Origin: Rhizobium oryzihabitans
GTDB lineage: Bacteria; Pseudomonadota; Alphaproteobacteria; Rhizobiales; Rhizobiaceae
Reading direction: 5' to 3'
Assembly (NCBI RefSeq): GCF_010669145.1
Contig: NZ_CP048632.1
Location: 1,612,001 to 1,676,000 of the forward strand
DNA: 64,000 nucleotides
The translations under genes and the position numbers were made by a program. Under the pieces are notes generated by a model. It searched no databases. It was not told the DNA's origin and worked only from the letters and a program-made list of their open reading frames with translations. Each line of letters opens with the position of its first letter. Within the stretch, counting starts at the first letter, position 1. Shown here piece by piece: positions 36,699 to 46,351 of this stretch.

Positions 36699-39217
36699 TC
36701 AGGACATGGCTTCGGCGATCAGCTCGTCTGCGGCCTCCGCAAGAACCTGATCCATCGCCTCGCCCGCCACCGTCTCGCGGCCGATTTCCAGCATGACAGG
36801 AACGGCAAGCGGAGAGACGTGCTCCAGCGCACGGTGGGTGGTGTGGCCCTTGATTCGCTTCAGCATATCGCCAAGACGGCCAATGTCCAAAAGTCCCGCG
36901 GCCGCATCGCGCCTCGTGGCCTCCAGCAGGATATGATCCGGCTCATGGCTGCGAAGAACGTCATAAATAAGATCGGCCGAGACAGTGACCTGACGGCCGG
37001 TCTTTTCCTTGCCGGGATGGCGGCGTTCGATGAGGCCGGAAATGACGGCGCAGTTGCGGAAGGTACGCTTCAGCATGAAGGACTCGTCCAGCCATGCCTC
37101 CAGATCATCGCCCAACATATCCTCGTCGAAGAGGTCCGCCAGTGATAGTCGGCGGGATTTCAGCCGGCTGCCGATATCGTCCATGGCCCAGATGGCGAGC
37201 GAATAATCGGTGGCGACAAAACCAATAGGCTTTGCGCCCGCCCGTTCCAGCCGCCGCGTCAGAAGCATGCCGAGCGTCTGGTGCGCCAGCCGCCCTTCGA
37301 AGGGATACATGACCATGAAGAAGCGCTTGCGGAAGGGAAAGGTCTCGACCAGCAACTCGTCGCGCTTGGGAATGATCGACTTTTCCTTCTGGATCGCCAG
37401 CCAGTCGCGCACCTGATCCGGCAGGGCATGCCAGCGTGCCGGGTCTGCCAGCATGGACCGCACCTGATCCGCTAGGTAGGTGGAGAGCGGGAACTTGCCG
37501 CCGGCATAAGAGGGAATTTTCGGGTCCATGGAGAAGGCCTGGGAGACCAGGCATTCATTCTCCCTGATACCCTCGAAGCGCAGCACCTTGCCGGCGAAAA
37601 GAAACGTATCGCCCTGCACCAGCTGTTCAAGGAAATATTCCTCGACCTTGCCGAGCGACATGCCGCCGCGTCCGACAGAGCCCTTGGCATTGCGCTTGAC
37701 CATGCGAACATTGAGTTCCGCCGCCTCGACGATGGTGCCGAGGTTCAGGCGATATTGCTGCGCGACCGCCGGATTGGAGACGCGCCAGCGGCCGTCCTTC
37801 ATCTGCCGGATGCGGGCGTAACGCTCATAGGTGCGCAGCGCGTAACCGCCGGTGGCGGTGAAATCCACCACCCGCTCGAAGGTGGCGCGTGGCAGATCGG
37901 CATAGGGCGAGGCGCTCGTCACTTCACGATAGAGATCGTCCGCATCGAAAGGCTCGGCGCAGGCCATGCCGAGTATGTGCTGGGCCAGAACATCGAGCGC
38001 GCCTTCGGCAATGGGGGCGTATCCTGCGCGCCGATATAGTTCGCATCAAGGGCTGCCCGGCACTCCATCACCTCGAAACGGTTGGCGGGAACGAGGATCG
38101 CCTTTGACGGCTCATCCATGCGGTGGTTGGCGCGGCCGATGCGCTGGGCCAGGCGGCTCGCGCCCTTTGGCGCTCCGACATGCATGACAAGATCGACATC
38201 GCCCCAGTCTATGCCGAGATCGAGCGTGGAGGTGGCGACGACGGCGCGCAGCCGGTTTTCGGCCATGGCCGCCTCCACCCTTCGGCGCTGGCCGGCATCC
38301 AGTGAGCCGTGATGCAGGGCAATCGGCAGATTATCGTCATTGATGGTCCAGAGTTCCTGGAAGATCAGCTCCGCCTGCGAGCGGGTGTTGACGAAGATCA
38401 GCGTCGTCTGGTGGTCCTTCAGCGCGGCGTACAAATCCTTCATCGCGTAACGCGCCGAATGGCCGGACCAAGGGATGCGCTCTTCCGTGCTCAGGATGGA
38501 GATATCCGGCTTTGCCCCGCCTTCGACGGTGATGAGACCGGCGGGCGGCTCAGCCTGTCCCTGCGGCGCGAGATAACGGCGCAAATCCATCGGCTCCGCC
38601 ACCGTGGCCGAAAGGCCGATAAAGCGCACATCGGGTGCGTGCCGGCGCACCCGGGCGAGCGCCAGCGACAGCAGATGGCCGCGTTTGGAGGTGACGAGCG
38701 AATGCAGCTCGTCGAGCACCACATATTTCAGGCCACGGAAAAAGCGCTCGGCCTCCTTGTTGGCGAGCAGCAGCGAGACCTGTTCGGGTGTCGTCAGCAG
38801 AATATCCGGCGGGTTGACCTTCTGGCGCTGGCGTTTTCCCTGCGGCGTATCGCCGGTGCGCGTCTCGATGGAAATCGGCAGGCCCATTTCGGAGACAGGC
38901 CTGGTGAGGTTGCGTTCGATATCCACCGCCAACGCCTTAAGCGGCGAGATATAGAGCGTGTGCACGCCGACGAAGCCGGAGCCCGCCGGCACCTTGCCGC
39001 GCTCTGCCAGATCGGTGAGCGAGGCCATGAAGCCGCCCAGCGTCTTGCCGGCGCCGGTGGGCGCGATCAGCAGCATGTTCTCGCCGCCGCGCGCCCGCGC
39101 CATCAGCTCCAATTGATAAGCGCGCGGAGACCACCCCTTTTCGGCAAACCATTTCTGGAATGGAAGGGGCAAAGCGCCGACATGGGTGCCGGAAATGGGA
39201 GACTCGGTGTGTTTCAC
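36699..39217 (-). pseudogene. lhr: Ligase-associated DEXH helicase (Lhr-like), one-base frameshift
   Basis: The upstream frame (39217 to about 38015) holds helicase motifs: Walker A LLIAPTGAGKTLGGFMASL, DEXH box VVLDELHSLVTSKRG, GLSATVAEP, and motif VI QRIGRANHRMDEPSKAI. The downstream frame continues with MACAEPFDADDLYREV and the Lhr C-terminal domain (MVMYPFEGRLAHQTLGMLLT). The break falls in a run of five G (plus strand, 38013-38017); a sixth restores AEGALDVLAQHILGMACAEP and an 839-residue protein, normal for the family. Start is GTG at 39217. These helicases act in DNA repair with PdeM, an exonuclease and an ATP-dependent ligase. The last two are not in the window. Confidence 0.9.
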
Positions 39218-39338
39218 GTCTTCAAGGTAGTGAAAAAGCTGCAAAAAAGAAGGGCGGAACGGGGTCGCTTGACAGAAAGCATAATCACGGATAAATTTTA
39301 TCCACGATACTGAAACAAACCGCACAGGGACAAGTCGG

Positions 39339-39842
39339 ATGAAACTCGGCGACGGCGTGGAACAGGCCATTCACAGCGTGGGCATGCTGGCGGGGCTTTC
39401 CGAAGGCGGCGTGCTGTCTGCAGCGGCGCTGGCGGAATTTCACGGCGTTTCCACAAGCTATCTTCTCAAGCATCTCCAGTCGCTGTCCAGTGCGGGGATT
39501 GTTGCTACCGTGCCGGGGCCGAAGGGCGGTTACCGTCTGGCTCGGGCGACCGACAGGATCACCCTGCTCGATATCGTGCTGGCCGTCGAAGGGCCGCAGC
39601 CTGCCTTCCGCTGCGCAGAAATCCGCCAGCGCGGGCCAAACCCCTTGCCGGGGCGTTATTTCACCAAGCCCTGCGGCATCAATGCCGCGATGCTGAAAGC
39701 GGAAAAGGCCTATCGGGCCGAACTCGCCAAGACTACCATCGCCGATATTCTGGACGATCTCGCCGCCAATGATGATGGCGGGATTGCCGCGCGTGGCTGC
39801 GCCTTTCTGGAGCTGAACGAGCGCAAGACGATGACGCGCTGA
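39339..39842 (+). CDS. Rrf2-family transcriptional regulator
   Basis: 167 residues. N-terminal winged helix (LSAAALAEFHGVSTSYLLKH, VPGPKGGYRLARATDRITLL). Two cysteines (FRCAEI and KPCGIN) lie in the region where Fe-S members carry three, so cluster binding is possible but not shown; redox sensing by the pair is an alternative. It is followed after about 110 bases by an AhpD-like gene in the same direction, its probable target. The upstream gap to lhr is about 120 bases and divergent. Confidence 0.88.
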   Translation: MKLGDGVEQAIHSVGMLAGLSEGGVLSAAALAEFHGVSTSYLLKHLQSLSSAGIVATVPGPKGGYRLARATDRITLLDIVLAVEGPQPAFRCAEIRQRGPNPLPGRYFTKPCGINAAMLKAEKAYRAELAKTTIADILDDLAANDDGGIAARGCAFLELNERKTMTR

Positions 39843-39950
39843 GACCCGAAAACAGGCCCCCAAAAAAAGATCGACCTGCACCGGAGAGCTTCGCCACTTT
39901 CCGGACCGATGACGCATGACTTCAAACAGACCCAACCAATGGAGAGACCC

Positions 39951-40412
39951 ATGAAAACCCGTATCAACTATGCCAAAGCATCGCCCGAAGCCTTCAAGGC
40001 CGTCATGGCTCTGGAAAATTACGTTCAGGGCAGCGGGCTAGAGCGTCGCTTCGTTCATCTCATCAAGCTGCGCGCCTCGATCATCAACGGCTGCGCCTTC
40101 TGTGTGGACATGCATGTGAAGGAGAGCCGCCATGACGGGCTTTCCGAACAATGGATCAACCTGATGAGCGTGTGGCGGGAATCCCCCGTTTATACCCAGC
40201 AGGAACGGGCGCTGCTCGGCTGGGTGGATGCGGTGACGAAAATTGCCGAAACCGGCGCCCCGGATGACGCCTTCGAGACGCTGAAAGCACATTTTTCCGA
40301 TGAGGATATCGTGAAGATCACGGTCGCCATCGGCGCCATCAACACCTGGAACCGCATCGCCGTCGGTTTCCGCTCGCAGCATCCGGTCGATGCGGCTGCG
40401 AAGGCGGCGTGA
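39951..40412 (+). CDS. Carboxymuconolactone decarboxylase/AhpD-family protein
   Basis: 153 residues from the ATG at 39951 (GGAGAG seven bases upstream). The redox signature GCAFCVDMHVKESRHDG (C-x-x-C with following His) is intact, as in AhpD-type peroxidase partners. The later IVKITVAIGAINTWNRIAVG stretch is typical of the family. The function is probably peroxide or thiol handling, fitting control by the upstream Rrf2 regulator. A longer frame to 39909 lacks a ribosome site. Confidence 0.88.
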   Translation: MKTRINYAKASPEAFKAVMALENYVQGSGLERRFVHLIKLRASIINGCAFCVDMHVKESRHDGLSEQWINLMSVWRESPVYTQQERALLGWVDAVTKIAETGAPDDAFETLKAHFSDEDIVKITVAIGAINTWNRIAVGFRSQHPVDAAAKAA

Positions 40413-40435
40413 CCTCTTAAACCCAAAATGGGCGG

Positions 40436-40457
40436 CCGCTACATGGCGATGTAGCGG
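40436..40457 (+). terminator. Candidate terminator hairpin between convergent genes
   Basis: Nine-base perfect stem CCGCTACAT/ATGTAGCGG with a GGCG loop, followed by TCGTTTCTA on the plus strand, 24 bases after the AhpD-like gene. It also contains the restored stop codon of the convergent YitT gene. The T run is short, so strength is uncertain. Confidence 0.45.
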
Positions 40458-41079
40458 TCGTTTCTATGATTGATGGCAAGCGTCAGGTTCATGACCAGCG
40501 CCCGAGAATGGAGCAGACGATGACGAAAGGCGTGGCCACGAAGAACGAGCAGGCCAGCACCATGCCGTCAAAGGCGAGCTGGACGAGGCCGGCGCGCCAG
40601 CCGAAACGATCCTGAAGATAAAGCGCGAGGATGCCGAAACCGCCGAGACTGGTGCGATGACGGAACAGCGCCAGCATTCCGGCCGCGACCGTTAATCCGC
40701 CAAAGAGAGCGGCAGCAACCGGATTGATGCTCTGAAAGGCGAAAAAGCCGGGCATATATTCGGAAAGAAGCGCAGTCATGGCGATGGCGCAGAAGGTCTT
40801 GACCGTGAAGGCAAGGCCGAGACGGCGGAAGGCGAGATAATAGAACGGCAGATTGACGAGGAAGAACACCGCGCCGAAGCTGAAGCCGGTGGAATAATGC
40901 GCCAGAAAGGCAAGGCCCACCGTGCCGCCGGTGAGCAGGCCCGCGGTGGACAGCAGCGTCACACCCAGCGAGACGAGCATGCTGCCAGCCAGAACGCCCT
41001 GGGCATCCTCGAGCAGCGAATGACGATCGGGCGCGGAAGCCCAGATATTCACGCGCTTGCGCACAGTCGTATCGCCCAT
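40439..41079 (-). pseudogene. YitT/DUF161 membrane protein (copy 1), one-base frameshift near the 3' end
   Basis: As read, the frame stops early with SILGRWS. One added G in the run at 40501-40503 gives SILGALVMNLTLAINHRNDR and then YIAM before TAG at 40439-40441. This matches the end of the neighbouring copy (GAFVLNMFLAINHRSDRYI). The repaired protein has 213 residues and about six membrane helices; GGTVGLAFLAHYSTGFSFGA and LFRHRTSLGGFGILALYLQD are shared family segments. ATG at 41079 has AGGGGAA upstream. Function of YitT proteins is unknown; some are proposed transporters. The early stop as sequenced would change the last 22 residues or so. Confidence 0.85.
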
Positions 41080-41151
41080 GTCCGTTCCCCTGATTTTCCG
41101 GCCTTGATCGAGCTATTGCGCAAAAGCGCGATGGATTTCAAGCGGCTTTAC

Positions 41152-41790
41152 TCAGCGCACGACGATGTATCTGTCCGAACGGTGATTAATGGCGAGAAAC
41201 ATGTTGAGCACGAAAGCGCCGACAATCGAATAGACGACGGTGGCCGGATCGATGACGAGGAAGGCGCAGAGCATCACAAAAGCGTCGAAGGCGAGCTGGA
41301 TCAGACCGGCACGGATGCCGAAGCGATCCTGAATATAGATGGCCAGAATGCCGATACCGCCTAGGCTGGCGCGGTGGCGATAAAGCGCCAGCAATCCGTA
41401 ACCCAAAAGCAAGCCGCCCAGCAGCGCCGCCCAGAGCGGGTTGATGCTGTCAATGACCATCCAGCGCGCTTCCACTTCCGTCAGCACCGAAACGAGACCG
41501 ATGGCAATGAAGGTCTTGAAGGAAAAGGCAAGACCGAGGCGGCGGAAGGAAAGATAGTAGAACGGCAGATTGACGAGAAAGAACAGGAGGCCGAAGCTGA
41601 TGCCGAAGGCATAATGAATGAGGAAGGCGACGCCGGCGGTGCCGCCGGTCAGAAGGCCGACCTTGTTCAGCAGATAAAAGCCGAGTGCCGACACGATGGC
41701 TCCGGTGACGATGCCCTGCACGTCTTCCACCGGCGCATGTTTCGCCGGGTCCGAACTCCACATGCTGTAAACGCTTCTCGTTCTGCTCAC
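41152..41790 (-). CDS. YitT/DUF161 membrane protein (copy 2)
   Basis: 212 residues from GTG at 41790 (GAGG ten bases upstream), aligned with the start of copy 1; a longer frame to 41844 is open. The same segments occur as in copy 1 (GLLTGGTAGVAFLIHYAFGI, ALYRHRASLGGIGILAIYIQ, ending NHRSDRYIVVR). About half the residues agree by eye, so the two genes are an old tandem duplication, both on the minus strand, 72 bases apart. Substrate unknown. Confidence 0.88.
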   Translation of the reverse strand: MSRTRSVYSMWSSDPAKHAPVEDVQGIVTGAIVSALGFYLLNKVGLLTGGTAGVAFLIHYAFGISFGLLFFLVNLPFYYLSFRRLGLAFSFKTFIAIGLVSVLTEVEARWMVIDSINPLWAALLGGLLLGYGLLALYRHRASLGGIGILAIYIQDRFGIRAGLIQLAFDAFVMLCAFLVIDPATVVYSIVGAFVLNMFLAINHRSDRYIVVR

Positions 41791-41898
41791 GCTTTTTTCC
41801 CTCAGGTTCCGGCGTATTTTGCACTGCAAAAAACAGCCGATCAAGATGGATGCGTAAGGAAGGCTGACCTATCGTGAAAAAGGCAAGAAACGAGATGT

Positions 41899-42839
41899 TC
41901 AGGCTTTGGCGCGTGCAAGAAAAAGAATGCCGGAAAGGGGTTTTCCGGCATCCTTGCGAATGGTGGTTTTGCGGATTTCGATGAGAGAAAAGCCCGTCCG
42001 CTCCAGAAGGCCGGTCACGTAGCTTTTCGAATGCGCGTAACGAAGAGATTCCCGCAGAACGAAACCCTCCTCATCCCCCGCATCCTCTACCGAAAAGGCA
42101 AAGAAGCCGGAGGGCGCAAGCAGGGCTGAAACGATCGGCATGACGGTTTCGAGACTGCCGAGATACATCATCACATCGGCAGCGGCGACAAGGCCGGCGC
42201 GGTGTTCCACACTTTCCGGGCTGAACAGCCCGAGGTGGCGGCGTCCAGCGAAAGATCGGCCTGGCCGAGATGGTCGTAAAGACCCTTTTCCTCGGCCTTG
42301 GCAAGCATGTTCTGGGAGATATCGAAACCTTCCAGCCGCTTTGCCAGGGAGCGGATTTCGATGCCGAGAAGGCCTGTGCCGCAGCCAATGTCGACAATGG
42401 TGTCGAAGACGCCGCCATCCGCCGCCCTGCCGATCAGCTCCGCCAGTTTCTGCGGTACGCTGTAATCCAGTTTCTCGACGAGCGACGTTTCGAAACGGTC
42501 GGCATAATCGTCGAACAGCCCTTCCACATAACGGCTCGGCGGCTGCTCGGGTGTTTCCGCGGCACCGAGAACCGCGAGTTTCAGTTCGGCTGCGAACAGC
42601 CCTTCCGTATCCAGTGTGGCGACTTTCTCGTAAGCCGCCACGGCTTTTGCAGTCTCCTGGGCCTTTTCGTGATATTCCCCGAAGCGAAACCAGCCCGCCG
42701 TCCACCGTGGCGCAAGTTCAAGCGCCTGTTCCATGAGTTCGGCGGCGGCGGGATAATCACCGCTCTCCGCCAACATGCGGGCATAGTCCGCCCGGCGGTC
42801 GGCAATGACGTCACCGGAAGAAAACTGGTTTGGGGCCAT
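41899..42839 (-). pseudogene. TPR-containing SAM-dependent methyltransferase, one-base frameshift
   Basis: The frame from the ATG at 42839 (CAGGAATC upstream) gives two TPR-like helices (YPAAAELMEQALELAPRWTA), then the SAM motif FDTIVDIGCGTGLLGIEIRS. The frame breaks near 42227-42231; one extra base joins LSLDAATSG to LFSPESVEHRAGLVAAADVM and MYLGSLETVM, continuing to the stop at 41899. The repaired protein has 313 residues. It resembles the NDUFAF5/BioC-like methyltransferases with TPR start seen in alphaproteobacteria; substrate unknown. A consensus error is likely. Confidence 0.84.
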
Positions 42840-42996
42840 TCAAGATTCCTGAGAAGATGCGGGCTGTCATTTATCAAGCCATAAAAAAACTCAAGTCCTA
42901 TTTCATGGCAGCGGCGAATATGGCGCGATATAGTGCGCGAAAACTTGCATCGAAGCGGTGCGCCCCATATGTCAGGACAAAACAGGAGACTTGCTG

Positions 42997-43263
42997 ATGG
43001 CCGGTGAGGTCAACAAAATGCTGGGTGATACGGTGGCCCGTACCGTGGTGAAGCTGCTGGTGGTTTCATTGCTCGTCGGCTTTCTGATGGCGATCTTCGG
43101 ATTGACGCCGTGGAACATCATCTATGGCGCGCGCGATTTCGTGGTCGATCTCTGGCGCAGCGGTTTCCATGCGCTGGGCGCAATCGGCGACTATCTGATC
43201 CTCGGCGCTACGATCGTCATTCCCGTTTTCATCATCCTGCGTCTCCTGAGCTATCGCCGCTGA
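42997..43263 (+). CDS. Small membrane protein (DUF6460-like)
   Basis: 88 residues from the ATG at 42997 (AGGAG nine bases upstream). Two hydrophobic segments (VKLLVVSLLVGFLMAIFG, GDYLILGATIVIPVFIILRL) around an amphipathic middle. It starts GEVNKMLGDTVARTVVK, typical of DUF6460 proteins. Role unknown. The next gene begins one base after its stop, so the two are probably cotranscribed. Confidence 0.75.
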   Translation: MAGEVNKMLGDTVARTVVKLLVVSLLVGFLMAIFGLTPWNIIYGARDFVVDLWRSGFHALGAIGDYLILGATIVIPVFIILRLLSYRR

Positions 43264-43264
43264 C

Positions 43265-43762
43265 ATGACCGACACATCATTCCAGACGCTCACCCGGCGC
43301 GGCTTCGTGCTGATTTCCGCCGGCTCCGTTCTTTCCGCCTGCGTTTCCGTGCCCACCAACAAGGGCATGCCGTCCGGCACCCGCGATGAGACCGCGGCAG
43401 CGCTTCCGATGGTTAACGAGTTGCGCCGCTCGAAGGGCCTTTCGCCACTCGCCATTAATGGCGCAGCAAGCGGTGCTGCCGCTTATCAGGCCGGCCGCAT
43501 GGTCAAGGCGCAGAAGATGGCGCATCTGATCGGCCTGACCGACAGTTTCCTCATCCGCATGAAGGACGGCAATGTGCCGCTACCAGCGGCGGAGAACGTG
43601 GCCGCAGGTCAGGACAGCGTCGAGCGGGTCGTCAAGGCCTGGATCGGCTCTAAACATCATCTCGAAAACATGCTTGGGCCTTATAATGGCCTCGGCGTCG
43701 CGGTTGCCTATGATGCCGCCAGCCGCAACCGGCCCTATTGGGCGATGGTGCTCTGCGCGTGA
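43265..43762 (+). CDS. CAP-domain (SCP/YkwD-like) lipoprotein
   Basis: 165 residues. N-terminal signal with a twin-arginine-like RRGFVLIS and a lipobox LSAC at about residues 23-26, so a lipid-anchored envelope protein. The CAP domain follows: VNELRRSKGLSPLAINGAAS, KAQKMAHLIGLT, AENVAAGQDSVERVVKAWIG, HHLENMLGPYNGLGVAV. Bacterial CAP proteins are envelope proteins of mostly unknown function. Confidence 0.85.
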   Translation: MTDTSFQTLTRRGFVLISAGSVLSACVSVPTNKGMPSGTRDETAAALPMVNELRRSKGLSPLAINGAASGAAAYQAGRMVKAQKMAHLIGLTDSFLIRMKDGNVPLPAAENVAAGQDSVERVVKAWIGSKHHLENMLGPYNGLGVAVAYDAASRNRPYWAMVLCA

Positions 43763-43793
43763 GATAATGGGGCGGGGGCTAAAACCCCTCCAC

Positions 43794-43824
43794 CCTCATT
43801 CCTGTGCCTGTCACAGGAATGAGG
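43794..43824. repeat. Intergenic hairpin, core shared with the element at 717-840
   Basis: Perfect 13-base stem CCTCATTCCTGTG/CACAGGAATGAGG around five bases. The first 25 or so bases match 721-746 almost exactly, so this is a smaller member of the same repeat family. It lies between convergent genes (CAP protein and pyrD) and could end both transcripts. Confidence 0.8.
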
Positions 43825-43889
43825 AGGAGGGCGCACCACAAGAAGCACTCCTCTTAACTGACGGCACCGTCTCGACCTTTAGATCATGC

Positions 43890-44981
43890 TCAGCCAAGCT
43901 TACGGTCGGCCCAGCGGTCCACCGCGCTGTCGCGCAAGTCGCGGATCGACTCCACGCCTTCGCGGGCGACCAGCTTCGACAGGCCCTTGACGATTGACGA
44001 CGGCAGGCCGGGGCCTTCATAGACCATGCAGGAATAGAGCTGAACCAGATCGGCCCCTGCCCTTACCTTTTCCAATGCCGTTTCCGGCGAAGAAACCCCA
44101 CCCACGCCGATGATGGGCAGATTGCCGCCCACGCGACGGCGCATCTTGGCGAGAACCGTGGTCGAAAGCTCGAATAGCGGCTTGCCGGACAACCCGCCGG
44201 CCTCACCCTTGTGCGGACCGGGCCGCAGGCCTTCGCGCGAAAGAGTGGTGTTCGATACGATCAGGCCATCGAGATCATGGGCCAAGGCCTCTTCTGCAAC
44301 ATCATCCAGCCCTTCCTCGGTCAGATCGGGCGCGATCTTGAGGAAGATCGGAATGCGTTTGCCAAAGCGTTCTGCCTCCACTTTCCGGCGTTCCAGCACG
44401 GCGGCGAGAAGTGCTGCGAGGCTTTCTCGCGCCTGCAGGTCGCGCAGGCCCGGCGTGTTGGGCGAGGAGATATTGACGGTGAAATAGGATGCAACCGAAT
44501 AAAAGGCCTCGATGCCCTGCACATAATCGGCGATGCGGTCTTCGCTATCCTTGTTGGCGCCGATATTGACGCCGACGATACCGCGCAGCCTTGCCTGCTT
44601 CAGACGTTCCAGGGCGGCCGCATGGCCTTCATTGTTGAAGCCGAGGCGATTGATGACGCCCTCATCCTCGACCAGACGGAAGATACGCGGCCTGGGATTG
44701 CCCGATTGCGCACGCGGCGTGACGGTACCGATTTCGGTAAAGCCGAAACCGAGCCGCAGAAGTGGTCCCGGCACTTCCGCATTCTTGTCGTAACCCGCAG
44801 CCATGCCGAGCGGATTGGGAAAAACGAGGCCTGCCACGGTCTGCTGCAGACGCGGATCGTGCGGCACCATGCAGGTCGGCAGGAAGCCGCTTTTCAGCGC
44901 CGCCACGGAGAGGCCATGCGCCTTTTCCGCATCGACCAGAAACAGACCCCTGCGGCCGATCGAGGAAAATAATCCGCTCAT
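43890..44981 (-). CDS. pyrD: Dihydroorotate dehydrogenase (quinone), class 2
   Basis: 363 residues. FMN-binding and substrate motifs are clear: PNPLGMAAGYDKNAEVPGPL, the class 2 serine motif VNISSPNTPGLRDLQ, ISNTTLSREGL and IIGVGGVSSPETALEKVRAG. It oxidises dihydroorotate to orotate at the inner membrane in pyrimidine synthesis, passing electrons to quinone. ATG at 44981 overlaps by one base the stop of the upstream DUF952 gene (TGATG). The family pairing DUF952-pyrD is common in rhizobia. Confidence 0.95.
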   Translation of the reverse strand: MSGLFSSIGRRGLFLVDAEKAHGLSVAALKSGFLPTCMVPHDPRLQQTVAGLVFPNPLGMAAGYDKNAEVPGPLLRLGFGFTEIGTVTPRAQSGNPRPRIFRLVEDEGVINRLGFNNEGHAAALERLKQARLRGIVGVNIGANKDSEDRIADYVQGIEAFYSVASYFTVNISSPNTPGLRDLQARESLAALLAAVLERRKVEAERFGKRIPIFLKIAPDLTEEGLDDVAEEALAHDLDGLIVSNTTLSREGLRPGPHKGEAGGLSGKPLFELSTTVLAKMRRRVGGNLPIIGVGGVSSPETALEKVRAGADLVQLYSCMVYEGPGLPSSIVKGLSKLVAREGVESIRDLRDSAVDRWADRKLG

Positions 44982-45334
44982 CACAAAATCTCCGGAAACT
45001 GGTGCTGGCCATCATGGCCAAGTGAAAGCGGCGTTTCCCAAAGCACGGCGGTCAGGGGAAGAGACGCATAAAGATGGGGGAAAAGATCGCCGCCTCTCGA
45101 GGGTTCATAGACCAGCTTGTCGCCAAGCCCGCCCCCGTCGACCGCGATCAGAAGCAGGTCAACCTGGCCGGAAAAGTGCCTTGCGGCGGTCTCGGCCACC
45201 TGCTTTGCCGTCGAGAAATGAATGAAGCCGTCGGTCAGATCGATGGCGGCGCCTTCGAAGACGCCCTTCGCTTTGGCCGCATTCCACAACGTCTCCGGCA
45301 CGATTTTATAGATGATCGCGGGCGTTTCCTGCAT
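44981..45334 (-). CDS. DUF952 family protein
   Basis: 117 residues from the ATG at 45334 (GGAGAG upstream); the longer open frame to 45565 has no ribosome site. Typical segments: IYKIVPETLWNAAKAKGVFE, DLTDGFIHFSTAKQVAETAA, YEPSRGGDLFPHLYASLPLT. DUF952 proteins are small, soluble and of unknown function. Translationally coupled to pyrD. Confidence 0.88.
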   Translation of the reverse strand: MQETPAIIYKIVPETLWNAAKAKGVFEGAAIDLTDGFIHFSTAKQVAETAARHFSGQVDLLLIAVDGGGLGDKLVYEPSRGGDLFPHLYASLPLTAVLWETPLSLGHDGQHQFPEIL

Positions 45335-45588
45335 GGGGCTCTCCGAAGGCTTTCCAAGGCTTTTCAGTCTGGGCGGTTTGCCGCAAAGCGGGTCGATTGT
45401 CCACAGTTTCCACCGCATTTTTATTGCTGAAGCCGTCAAAGGCTGCCTGTCCACAAGCTTTTTCTTGTAATGCGTAACCGATTGGAGCAACCTTTGAGCG
45501 GAGGAGCCGGTAGCGTTTCGACCGCCGGCAAATGGGAGTGCATCAGACCAGCGAAAGAACCGCATAACGCCCTTGGGAGGGGGCCAGA

Positions 45589-46239
45589 ATGTCGGAACTT
45601 GTCATTATCATAGCAGACGACCACCCGCTTTTTCGCGGCGCCCTCAAACAAGCCGTATCCGGTCTTGACGGGCAGCAGACCATCATAGAAGCCGGGGATT
45701 TCGAGGCCGCCCGAAGTGCCGCGACGGCGCGTAACGACGCCGATCTGATGCTTCTCGACCTCGCCATGCCGGGGGTGAGCGGATTTTCAGGCCTGATGGC
45801 GCTCCGGGCGGAATTTTCGAGCCTGCCGATCGTCATCGTTTCGGCAACGGATGATGCGACCACCGTTCGCCGGTCCATCGAACTCGGCGCTTCCGGTTTC
45901 ATTTCCAAATCCTCCGGCATCGACGATATTCGCGATGGTATTCGCGCCGTTCTGGAAGGGGACGTCTGGATACCGGCGAGCAGCCACGGTGACAAGGAAA
46001 ACGACCCGGATGTGGCTGATCTCATAGGCCGGCTCAGAACGCTGACGCCGCAGCAAAGCCGGGTTCTGGGCATGCTGGCCGAAGGATTGCTGAACAAGCA
46101 GATCGCCTATGAGCTGAATGTTTCGGAAGCCACCATCAAGGCGCATGTCTCCGCGATCCTGCTGAAACTCAAGGTCGACAGCCGCACGCAGGCGGTGATC
46201 CAGCTCGCCAAGATAAACACATCGGCCATGGTGGCGTGA
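45589..46239 (+). CDS. NarL/FixJ-type response regulator
   Basis: 216 residues. Receiver domain with Asp10/Asp11 and phosphoacceptor Asp57 in LLDLAMPGVSG, then a LuxR-type helix-turn-helix (LTPQQSRVLGMLAEGLLNKQ, ATIKAHVSAILLKLKVDSRT). No histidine kinase lies beside it, so it is an orphan regulator here. The 254 bases upstream have no gene and are relatively AT-rich near 45450. Confidence 0.9.
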   Translation: MSELVIIIADDHPLFRGALKQAVSGLDGQQTIIEAGDFEAARSAATARNDADLMLLDLAMPGVSGFSGLMALRAEFSSLPIVIVSATDDATTVRRSIELGASGFISKSSGIDDIRDGIRAVLEGDVWIPASSHGDKENDPDVADLIGRLRTLTPQQSRVLGMLAEGLLNKQIAYELNVSEATIKAHVSAILLKLKVDSRTQAVIQLAKINTSAMVA

Positions 46240-46264
46240 TCAAGGATTTTATTCCTTTCCTTTC

Positions 46265-46304
46265 TTTACTCCGGGCCGGATATGGTCTAGATTCCGGGAG
46301 TAAA
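46265..46304. promoter_or_regulatory. Candidate operator upstream of the S24 regulator gene
   Basis: Inverted repeat TTTACTCC (46265-46272) and GGAGTAAA (46297-46304), with further CCGG near each inner edge and a TATGGT-like -10 between the arms. It lies 48 bases before the proposed ATG at 46352. Self-binding by the encoded repressor is inference. Confidence 0.45.
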
Positions 46305-46351
46305 TGACAGGAGCTTTTCCGCTTTCGGCTCCACCTGCGGGCTTTCTTACC

